Assembly: GCF_902490045.1 (NCBI RefSeq)
Contig: NZ_CABUCJ010000037.1
Coordinates: forward strand, 1-21,111
Length of the DNA stretch: 21,111 nucleotides
Direction of reading: 5' to 3'
Source of the DNA: an uncultured Anaerotruncus sp.
Lineage (GTDB): Bacteria > Bacillota > Clostridia > Oscillospirales > Ruminococcaceae
This document shows, in pieces, positions 15,150-21,111 of the stretch. The notes under the pieces are model-generated. The model saw nothing but the letters and a program-made list of their open reading frames with translations. It was not told where the DNA came from and made no database searches. The position numbers and the translations under genes were made by a program. The stretch's first letter is position 1. The number at the start of each line of letters is the position of its first letter.

Positions 15150-15232
15150 GTTGCTCCTCCTTATTCGTTCAGGTCAGCGGGGCCGACGCCGCGCGGCGGC
15201 CCCCGGTGTATCCCGTTTTCGCTTCCGCGCGC

Positions 15233-16408
15233 CTATCCCCGCGCGAGGATCAGCGGGCAGAGCGATTCGCCGTCGCAGCCGGCGTCGACGCCCAGCAGCG
15301 CCGCCGCCGTTTCGCCCGTGTCCGCGAAGGTCGGGCGGGTGCCGAGGTCACGCCCCGCCGCGATCTCCCTCCCGTAAACGAGCAGCGGCACGTATTCCCG
15401 CGAATGGTCGGTCGAGGGGGTGGAGGGGTCGCAGCCGTGGTCGGCCGTGATCATCAGCACGTCGTCCTCCCGCAGCAGGGGCAGCAGCTCGCCGAGCTGT
15501 TCGTCAAAGCGGTTGAGCGCCGCCGTGTATCCCGGCACGTCGTTGCGGTGCCCGTAGACCATGTCGAAGTCGACGAGGTTCACGAAGCAGAGCCCGTGGA
15601 ACGCCTTCTTCGCCCAGGCGATCGTCTGCTCCATGCCGTCCTCGTTATTTTGGATGCGGCTGGTCCGGGAGATCCCCTTGCCCGCGAAGATGTCGTAGAT
15701 CTTGCCGACGCCGATCGTATCGAGGCCCGCGGCCTGCAGCTTGTCGAGGATGGTGCCGCGCGGCGGGGTCAGTGAGAAGTCGTGTCGGTTGGAGGTGCGC
15801 CTGTAGTCGGGCCAGCTGCCCTCGAAGGGCCGCGCGATGACGCGGCCCACCCCGTGCTCGCCCTGGAGCAGCGTGCGGGCCGTCTCGCAGTACTCGTAGA
15901 GCTGCTTGACCGGCACGATCCGCTCGTGCGCCGCGACCTGGAAGACGCTGTCCGCGCTCGTGTAGACGATGAGCGCGCCCGTCTCCTCATGCGCGCGGCC
16001 GTAGTCGAGGATGACCTGCGTGCCCGAATAGGGCTTGTTGCAGAGCACCCCGCGCTCCGTCAGCCGCTCGTATTCGCGGATGATCTCGGGGGGGAAGCCG
16101 TCCGGGTAGGTCGGCATCGGCTTTGGGGAGACGATGCCCGCGATCTCCCAGTGGCCGATCGTCGTGTCCTTTCCGGCGGACGATTCGCGCATGCGCGCGA
16201 AGGCGCCGAGCGGACGCTCCACCGGCTCGCCGCAGCCGACCCCCTCGATGTTATAGAGCCCCAGCTTTTGCAGGTTGGGCACCGAGAGCTTTCCCGACTG
16301 CCAGCAGGCGCGCAGCGTGTGGCTGCCCTCGTCGCCGTAGGCGGCCGCGTCCGGCTCCTCGCCGATGCCCACGCTGTCCAGCACGATCAAAAACACCCGT
16401 TTTGCCAT
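15233..16408 (-). CDS. deoB: Phosphopentomutase
   Basis: DeoB interconverts ribose- or deoxyribose-1-phosphate and the 5-phosphate, feeding nucleoside sugars into central metabolism. The 391-residue length fits the family. Alkaline-phosphatase-superfamily metal sites are visible: Asp11 in VLDSVGIGE, the phosphorylated-Thr region KDTTIGHWE (80-88), and the C-terminal TADHGCDPSTPSTDHSRE. The ATG at 16408 is preferred because the family starts with KRVFLIVLDS and AAAGG lies upstream; the longer frame extends into the promoter. A promoter of its own is present, and pdp follows. A downstream aldolase (deoC) is not in the window. Confidence 0.95.
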   Translation of the reverse strand: MAKRVFLIVLDSVGIGEEPDAAAYGDEGSHTLRACWQSGKLSVPNLQKLGLYNIEGVGCGEPVERPLGAFARMRESSAGKDTTIGHWEIAGIVSPKPMPTYPDGFPPEIIREYERLTERGVLCNKPYSGTQVILDYGRAHEETGALIVYTSADSVFQVAAHERIVPVKQLYEYCETARTLLQGEHGVGRVIARPFEGSWPDYRRTSNRHDFSLTPPRGTILDKLQAAGLDTIGVGKIYDIFAGKGISRTSRIQNNEDGMEQTIAWAKKAFHGLCFVNLVDFDMVYGHRNDVPGYTAALNRFDEQLGELLPLLREDDVLMITADHGCDPSTPSTDHSREYVPLLVYGREIAAGRDLGTRPTFADTGETAAALLGVDAGCDGESLCPLILARG

Positions 16409-16467
16409 GGTTTTCCCACCTTTCCAAGGCTGTCCCGCCTGCGCGGGGCGGCCTGATTCCTGTCCCC

Positions 16468-16496
16468 ATTCTATCACACCGCGGCCCGCCGCACAA
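16468..16496 (-). promoter_or_regulatory. Candidate promoter of deoB-pdp
   Basis: Read leftward, TTGTGC (16491-16496), 17 bp and TAGAAT (16468-16473) form a plausible promoter directly after the HD gene's terminator hairpin. Confidence 0.6.
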
Positions 16497-16499
16497 GGA

Positions 16500-16537
16500 A
16501 AGATGGCCGAAAACGGCTTCCCGTTTCCGGCCATCTT
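16500..16537 (-). terminator. Hairpin after the HD-domain gene, probable terminator
   Basis: A 17-bp stem (16500-16516 with 16521-16537; one G-U pair read leftward) encloses a 4-nt loop. The leftward tail is short and weak (TCCTTG), so termination may be partial. Confidence 0.6.
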
Positions 16538-16590
16538 ACAGAGGTCCCCGTGGTCCGGCGGGCCGTCTGTCGGGCCTGCCGGGGCGGCGG

Positions 16591-17151
16591 TCAGATTTCC
16601 ATCGTGCCCATCAGGCTGCGCATGGCGAGGATCGTCCGTTCGATCAGCTCGTCGAGCTCCCAGCCGAGCATCTCCGCGCCCTGCGAGATGACCTCGCGCG
16701 AGCAGCCCGCCGCGAATTTTTTGTCCTTGAACTTCTTCTTCACCGATTTGGTCTCGAGGTCGACGACGCTTTTGGAGGGGCGCATGATCGCCGCCGCGCC
16801 GATCAGCCCGGTGAGCTCGTCGGTGGCAAACAAAATCTTTTCCATGATGTGCTCCGGCTTGATGTCGCAGCAGAGACCAAAGCCGTGGCTCGCCGTGGAA
16901 TGGATAATCCCCTCGTCGAGCCCCTCTTCGCGCATCAGCTCCTGCGACTTGACGCAGTGCTCCTCCGGGTAAAGCTCAAAGTCGAGGTCGTGCAGCAGGC
17001 CGACCACCTTCCAGTACTCCACGCGGCCGGGGTCGTATTCCTCCGCGAAATACCCCATCACGCCGCTGACGATCGCCGCGTGGCGCAGGTGGAACGCCTC
17101 TTTGTTGTACTTTTCCAGCAGGGCCTGCGCCTCTTCCATCGTCGGGATCAT
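16591..17151 (-). CDS. HD-domain phosphohydrolase
   Basis: The 186-residue protein carries the metal-binding pattern of the HD superfamily: His24 in HLRHAAIVSG, the His54-Asp55 pair in VGLLHDLDF, His84/His89 in GIIHSTASHG and Asp111 in ILFATDELTG. Such enzymes hydrolyse phosphate esters of nucleotides or related compounds; the substrate is not predictable. The ATG at 17151 has AAAGGAAG 8 bases upstream; an earlier in-frame ATG overlaps the -10 region and has no ribosome-binding site. It lies upstream of deoB and pdp in the same direction. This suggests, but does not prove, a link to nucleotide metabolism. Confidence 0.86.
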   Translation of the reverse strand: MIPTMEEAQALLEKYNKEAFHLRHAAIVSGVMGYFAEEYDPGRVEYWKVVGLLHDLDFELYPEEHCVKSQELMREEGLDEGIIHSTASHGFGLCCDIKPEHIMEKILFATDELTGLIGAAAIMRPSKSVVDLETKSVKKKFKDKKFAAGCSREVISQGAEMLGWELDELIERTILAMRSLMGTMEI

Positions 17152-17179
17152 TCCACAGACTTCCTTTCTGTTTTTCCCC

Positions 17180-17208
17180 ATTATACTCCGCGCGGCAAAA
17201 AACGGCAA
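17180..17208 (-). promoter_or_regulatory. Promoter of the HD-domain gene
   Basis: Read leftward, TTGCCG (17203-17208), 17 bp and a perfect TATAAT (17180-17185) stand about 28 bp before the ATG. Confidence 0.72.
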
Positions 17209-17284
17209 GCCGCTTTCCCACAGGGGGTGCGGGCGGAGGTTCCCCGGCAATGCCTCACGGGGCGCGCCCACGACCGACCGGGCG

Positions 17285-17347
17285 CGGCCGGCCTGAACCA
17301 AAACTTTGAAGGGGGCCGGGGGAACTTTCCCGAAAGTTCTCCCCCGG
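17285..17347. repeat. Dispersed extragenic repeat, copy B, abutting the panE stop codon
   Basis: This is the counterpart of 86-149. It starts GGCCGGCCTGAACCAAA and ends CCCCCGG directly at the stop codon of the leftward panE gene. Read leftward it forms a hairpin, roughly GGGGGA(G)AACTTTC with GAAAGTTCCCCC, probably acting at the transcript end. The rest of the gap to 17180 shows weaker similarity to copy A and no gene. Confidence 0.65.
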
Positions 17348-18355
17348 TCAGCGCCCGCCCAAACGGGCCGCCGCCCTCTCGTAGCTCGGGGCGGGAATCC
17401 CGAGCGCGCGGGCCATGCGTACCGGTTCGGCGACAAGCCCGTCCACTTCGCTTGCGCCGCCCCTTTTGAGGTCCTTCTGCATGGAGGCGGTCGTGTCAGG
17501 GCTCATGGCGTCGATGCGGCGCAGGCCGTCGGCGAGCATGTCCACGGGATAGCGGTAGCCCTTCGCGTCCGCGATGGCCGACAGCTCCCGCACGAGCGAC
17601 TTGAAGAATTCGCGCGGCTCTCCCGGCGCCTGCAGGCCGCCCATCGGCAGGTCAAAATAAGCGCCCGCCGCCGCCATCGGGGAGACGAGCATGAATTTGC
17701 GGAAGGCGTCGCGGCGGATATCGTCCGAAACCACCGCGTCGATGTCCGCGCCGCGCAGCTCCTCCGCGATCTCCTGAAGGCGCGCCGCATGGGCGTTCCC
17801 CTCCCGCTCGCCGAAGACGATCCGGAAGACCTCCCCCGACTGGGTGACCTCTCCGGGCGCGGAGATATAACCGACGATATAGATGCAGCCGTCGGTCACC
17901 GTGCGGCCGGGCAGCCGGGCCGCCATCCGCTCCCCGGCGCCCAGGACGTTCAGGATGGGAATCACGACGGTCCGCTCATCCGACGCGCGTTCGACAAGCG
18001 GGAGAATCTCCTCCACCGAGTAGCCCTTGACGCAGACGAAGATCACGTCCGCGCGCCCGGTGAATTCCCCGGCGGTGCAGGCGGGGACCCGCAGCTCCCC
18101 GCGCCGGGTCCCGTGCAGGACCAGTCCGTCCCTCCGGATCGCCTCGAGGTGCTTTCCGCGCGCGACCAGCGTCACGTCGCGCCCCGCGTCGGCCAGATAT
18201 CCGCCGATGCAGCCGCCCGTGCCGCCCGCGCCGATCACCAGATAGGTCGTTCCCGCGCCCTCCCGGGTGATTTGTGGAAGGTCCGGAGCTTCGCCTTCCC
18301 CTTTTCGGGCAGACGGCGTCCTGCCGGTGTCCGGCAGATCACTCAGCTTTGCCAT
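17348..18355 (-). CDS. panE: Ketopantoate reductase-like protein (ApbA/PanE family)
   Basis: PanE reduces 2-dehydropantoate to pantoate with NADPH for coenzyme A synthesis. This 335-residue protein has an N-terminal tail of about 37 residues before the nucleotide-binding motif IGAGGTGGCIGG (41-52), which family members normally carry at the very start. Asn136 in PILNVLG fits the conserved active-site Asn, and Lys220 in FRKFMLVSPM fits the catalytic Lys. The Asn usually found 4-5 residues after that Lys is not there (Val224/Ser225), so a different 2-keto-acid substrate is possible. The ATG at 18355 overlaps the end of the patatin gene by 17 bases and has GAGGAG upstream. No panB or panC gene is near. 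Confidence 0.82.
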   Translation of the reverse strand: MAKLSDLPDTGRTPSARKGEGEAPDLPQITREGAGTTYLVIGAGGTGGCIGGYLADAGRDVTLVARGKHLEAIRRDGLVLHGTRRGELRVPACTAGEFTGRADVIFVCVKGYSVEEILPLVERASDERTVVIPILNVLGAGERMAARLPGRTVTDGCIYIVGYISAPGEVTQSGEVFRIVFGEREGNAHAARLQEIAEELRGADIDAVVSDDIRRDAFRKFMLVSPMAAAGAYFDLPMGGLQAPGEPREFFKSLVRELSAIADAKGYRYPVDMLADGLRRIDAMSPDTTASMQKDLKRGGASEVDGLVAEPVRMARALGIPAPSYERAAARLGGR

Positions 18356-19214
18356 TTTCCGCGCTCCTCTCCCGGGCCCACGCATGCAGGCGGGGCATCG
18401 CGAGCTGCGCGTCGAGCATCCCCGTCTTGTAGAGGGCCTCCAGCTTTTTGAGGTCCTTTTCAAACCGCCCGATCGTCACGGGGCGGTCGGGCGCGATCAC
18501 GATCGCCCGCCCCTCCCGCTCGAGCCGCCGCACCCGGTCGAGCTCCCGGTTGTAGACCTCGTGGCGGATGTCGAGGGTGTGCACCATGCCCGGCGAATCG
18601 TGGAAGATATGCCGGTAGACCGGGCGGATGCCCTCGGGCGATTTCTCGTAGGAGCGGTCGCGGGTCAGCACCACGACCACCCGGTCGCAGCCGTCGTCCA
18701 GCGCCTTCTGCACCGGAATCGGGTCGGAGGTGCCGCCGTCGAGGTAGCGTCCCCCCATGAATTCCACCACGGGCGAAAACACAGGGATCGACGAGGAGGC
18801 GCGCAGCAGGGTGCTGTCCCCCGGCCGGACGGCCTCCTTGGTGAAGTAGACCGGCCTGCCGGTATCCGCGTCGGTCACGCCGGTGACAAACTCGACTGGC
18901 GAGGCCAGAAACGCCTCGTAGTCGAAGGGGTCGAGCCAGTTCGGGATCTCGTCGAAGATGAAGTCCATCCCAAACATCGACCTGGTTTTGACGAGGCTCT
19001 CAAAGCCCACATACCGCTTGTCGTCCACATAGCCGGTATTGACCCGGTAGCTGCGCCCCCGCTGACCCGACACGTAGCTGACCCCGCTGCACGCGCCCGC
19101 GGACACGCCGATCACGTAGTCCGCCTCAAAATGGTTGTCCATCAGGCAGTCGAGCACGCCGTTGGTATAGAGCCCGCGCATGCCGCCGCCCTCCAGGACC
19201 AGTCCGATTTTCAT
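18339..19214 (-). CDS. Patatin-like phospholipase
   Basis: The 291-residue protein has the Ser-Asp dyad of patatin-type lipases: oxyanion hole GGGMRG (9-14), nucleophile Ser38 in GVSAGA (36-41), and Asp159 in YLDGGTSDPIP. It resembles the bacterial cytoplasmic family that hydrolyses acyl esters of lipids; its substrate is unknown. No signal peptide is visible. The ATG at 19214 is chosen because homology begins MKIGLVLEGGG and GGGGAGG lies upstream. Its 3' end overlaps panE by 17 bases, and the GNAT gene ends 44 bp upstream, so the three are probably one operon. Confidence 0.9.
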   Translation of the reverse strand: MKIGLVLEGGGMRGLYTNGVLDCLMDNHFEADYVIGVSAGACSGVSYVSGQRGRSYRVNTGYVDDKRYVGFESLVKTRSMFGMDFIFDEIPNWLDPFDYEAFLASPVEFVTGVTDADTGRPVYFTKEAVRPGDSTLLRASSSIPVFSPVVEFMGGRYLDGGTSDPIPVQKALDDGCDRVVVVLTRDRSYEKSPEGIRPVYRHIFHDSPGMVHTLDIRHEVYNRELDRVRRLEREGRAIVIAPDRPVTIGRFEKDLKKLEALYKTGMLDAQLAMPRLHAWARERSAENGKAE

Positions 19215-19258
19215 CACACTCTGCCTCCCCGCATGTGGAAATGCGTTTTTGTTCCGCG

Positions 19259-20218
19259 TCAGCCGTCCGCCGTCTCCGCGAGCGCCTTCATCGCGTCCCC
19301 CGTCAGGCGGTAGACGGTCCAGTCGTCCATCGCCCGCGCGCCGAGCGAACGGTAAAACCCGATCGAGGGCCTGTTCCAGTCGAGGCACCACCATTCGACC
19401 CGGCCGCAGCCGCGTTCGACGGCGAGCGCCGCCAGCCGCGCGAGCAGGGCCTTCCCGATGCCGGCGCCGCGCAGCCCGGGCAGTACGAAGAGGTCCTCCA
19501 GATAGAGCCCCGCGCGCCCGAGGAAGGTGGAGAAGTTGTGGAAGAAGAGCGCGAACCCGGCGGGGGCCCCGTCCTTTTCCGCGATCAGGACCTCCGCCTT
19601 CCGCTTTTCAAAAATCCATTCGCGCAGCAGGTCCTCGGTGGCGACCACCTCGCCGAGCATGCCCTCGTATTCGGCGAGCTTTTTGATAAAGTCCAGAATC
19701 AGCGCCAGGTCGCCGGTTCCGGCAAACCGGATGCGGCAGCCCTCGATCCCCGTCTCATAGGGGCCCGCGGGACACGCCCCCTTCACCTGCGTGAGATAGA
19801 GCATGTCGACGCACTGGCTGTCCCCTTCATAGATCGGCTCCGGGTAGTTGTCGGTAAAGAAATTCTTGACGACATGGCTCCGTTTAAATCCGCAGGACTC
19901 GTAAAACCCGACCGTGGAGGGAAAATCCCCCGTGCCAACCCACACCGCCGCGCCGTCCGGCAGCCGCGCGAGCGCCGCGCGCACCAGCGCGCCGCCGATC
20001 CCCCGGCGGTGGAACGGGTCGGCGACGGCGAGGTTCTTGATCTCCCAGCCGGCTTCCACCGGCACCGTCACGATCTCTCCGAGGACGGCGTCCCCCTCCC
20101 GCGCGGCGAGCATGAACCCATGCGGCAGGTAGCGCATGACCATCTCCCACGAGGGGTCCGCGAAGAGCAGCAGGTCCCGGAAGCGTTCCCGCTCTCCACG
20201 CACCTCAAAAATCTCCAT
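19259..20218 (-). CDS. Protein with two tandem GNAT acetyltransferase domains
   Basis: The 319-residue protein contains two GNAT folds. The first, about 1-145, has acetyl-CoA loop motif RRGIGG (71-76) and ends FYESCGFKRSH. The second, about 158-312, has RGAGIG (250-255), LYLEDLFVLPGLRG before it and NRPSIGFYRSLGA after it, reminiscent of the diamine/spermidine N-acetyltransferase type. Both acetyl-CoA sites look intact. Substrates are not predictable; polyamines or other amines are a guess for the second half. ATG follows AAAGAGGTG. It is the first gene of the leftward operon with the patatin and PanE-like genes, divergent from xth. Confidence 0.87.
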   Translation of the reverse strand: MEIFEVRGERERFRDLLLFADPSWEMVMRYLPHGFMLAAREGDAVLGEIVTVPVEAGWEIKNLAVADPFHRRGIGGALVRAALARLPDGAAVWVGTGDFPSTVGFYESCGFKRSHVVKNFFTDNYPEPIYEGDSQCVDMLYLTQVKGACPAGPYETGIEGCRIRFAGTGDLALILDFIKKLAEYEGMLGEVVATEDLLREWIFEKRKAEVLIAEKDGAPAGFALFFHNFSTFLGRAGLYLEDLFVLPGLRGAGIGKALLARLAALAVERGCGRVEWWCLDWNRPSIGFYRSLGARAMDDWTVYRLTGDAMKALAETADG

Positions 20219-20242
20219 TGCGACACCTCTTTCCGGTAGACT

Positions 20243-20271
20243 ATCATAGCAGATTTTCCAGGCAAAGTAAA
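20243..20271 (-). promoter_or_regulatory. Promoter of the GNAT-patatin-panE operon
   Basis: Read leftward, TTTACT (20266-20271), 17 bp and TATGAT (20243-20248). Its -35 directly touches the -35 of the xth promoter. Confidence 0.6.
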
Positions 20272-20300
20272 TTGCGTTTTGCCGCGGATTCTGTTATGCT
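20272..20300 (+). promoter_or_regulatory. Promoter of xth
   Basis: TTGCGT (20272-20277), 17 bp and TATGCT (20295-20300), about 35 bp before the ATG. Confidence 0.6.
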
Positions 20301-20334
20301 GGGAAAAAGAAATTTTCCGAAAGGACTTTGCCGT

Positions 20335-21090
20335 ATGAAACTGATATCCTGGAACGTCAACGGCCTGCGCGCCTGCCTGGGCAAGGGCTTTCTTGATTTT
20401 TTCAACGCGGAAAACGCGGACGTCTTCTGCCTGCAGGAGACGAAGATGCAGCCCGGCCAGGCCGACCTTGACCTGCCCGGCTACCGGCAGTACTGGAACA
20501 GCGCGGTGCGCAAGGGCTATTCCGGCACGGCGGTGTTTACCCGCATCCCGCCGCTCTCGGTGGCCTGCGGCATCGGGCTCCCCGAACACGACGGGGAGGG
20601 CCGCGCCATCACCCTTGAATTTGAGGACTTCTACCTCGTCACCGTCTACACCCCCAACGCCCAGCGGGAGCTGACCCGGCTCGACTACCGCATGGAGTGG
20701 GAGGACGCCTTCCGCGCCTATGTGACGGCGCTCGACGAAAAAAAACCGGTCGTCATCTGCGGCGACCTCAACGTGGCGCACGAGGAGATCGACTTGAAAA
20801 ACCCCAAGCCCAACCGGGGAAACGCGGGCTTCACCGACGAGGAGCGCCAGAAGCTCACCGAGCTGCTCGCGAGCGGCTTTGTCGACAGCTTCCGCGCCCT
20901 CTATCCCGACGCGGCGGGCGCCTACTCCTGGTGGTCCTACATGTACCACGCCCGCGCCAACAACGCGGGCTGGCGCATCGACTATTTCCTCGTCTCCGAA
21001 CGGCTGCGCGGCGAAATTAGGGACAGCAGGATCCGCGCGGAAATTTTCGGCAGCGACCACTGTCCCGTGGAGCTTGATCTCTTCGAGTGA
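20335..21090 (+). CDS. xth: Exodeoxyribonuclease III (AP endonuclease family)
   Basis: The 251-residue enzyme cleaves DNA at abasic sites and removes nucleotides 3'-5' during base-excision repair. Active-site motifs are complete: Asn7 in SWNVNGLRA, Glu35 in LQETK, Tyr105 in VYTPN, Asp144 and Asn146 in CGDLNVAH, and Asp241-His242 in GSDHCPV. The family segments NPKPNRGNAGFTDEER and YSWWSY...NNAGWRIDYFL are also present. The ATG at 20335 follows AAAGGA by 8 bases and matches the family start; upstream in-frame codons belong to the promoter. The stop lies 21 bp before the window end, and no terminator is visible there. Confidence 0.96.
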   Translation: MKLISWNVNGLRACLGKGFLDFFNAENADVFCLQETKMQPGQADLDLPGYRQYWNSAVRKGYSGTAVFTRIPPLSVACGIGLPEHDGEGRAITLEFEDFYLVTVYTPNAQRELTRLDYRMEWEDAFRAYVTALDEKKPVVICGDLNVAHEEIDLKNPKPNRGNAGFTDEERQKLTELLASGFVDSFRALYPDAAGAYSWWSYMYHARANNAGWRIDYFLVSERLRGEIRDSRIRAEIFGSDHCPVELDLFE

Positions 21091-21111
21091 TCCCTCTGAA
21101 CGGCGAAGCGG

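Noticed and set aside
15179..15203. Hairpin between deoB and pdp as a terminator
   Set aside because: It is GC-rich with a 3-nt bulge and is not followed by a T-tract in the leftward direction.

Overview
The window looks like chromosomal DNA from a GC-rich, strictly anaerobic Firmicute of the Clostridia, probably near the Oscillospiraceae/Ruminococcaceae. This is inferred from strong Shine-Dalgarno sites, sigma-A promoters with 16-17 bp spacers, a CIRCE/HrcA heat-shock operator, GC-rich intrinsic terminators, and a Firmicute-type gene set (MsmX-like ATPase, DUF624 protein, Pdp, DeoB, L-lactate dehydrogenase, CcdA-TlpA fusion). I see no rRNA, tRNA, CRISPR array, transposase or phage gene.

Layout. 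1-3100: an AraC-type regulator diverges from an orphan sugar-ABC ATPase, which is followed by a DUF624 membrane protein. 3110-4980: two adjacent nitrilase-superfamily genes whose active sites appear degraded in complementary ways. 5010-5180: a gap that seems to encode a small RNA with a C-rich, anti-Shine-Dalgarno-like segment. 5186-6800: a CPBP membrane protease and tadA share a transcript with a structured leader. 6847-8270: a CcdA-TlpA thiol-redox fusion with a perfect consensus promoter. 8303-11377: cca, an NYN/OST-HTH RNase-like protein and a CIRCE-linked hsp20, all leftward and separated by hairpin-rich repeats. 11374-12400: ldh. 12450-17210: a leftward nucleoside-salvage region (HD hydrolase, deoB, pdp, and a lipoprotein with a duplicated domain). 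17285-20271: an operon of a double GNAT protein, a patatin-like lipase and a PanE-like reductase. 20272-21090: xth, divergent from that operon.

How the genes fit together. Most genes are ordinary housekeeping or salvage functions. Pdp releases (deoxy)ribose-1-phosphate and DeoB converts it to the 5-phosphate. Ldh regenerates NAD+ during fermentation. TadA and Cca act on tRNA. The more unusual content is the paired nitrilase-like genes, the putative sRNA, and three kinds of dispersed hairpin sequence. One of these is a promoter-plus-hairpin cassette present twice, with a compensatory base-pair change between the copies. All assignments come from reading the sequence; no database search was run.
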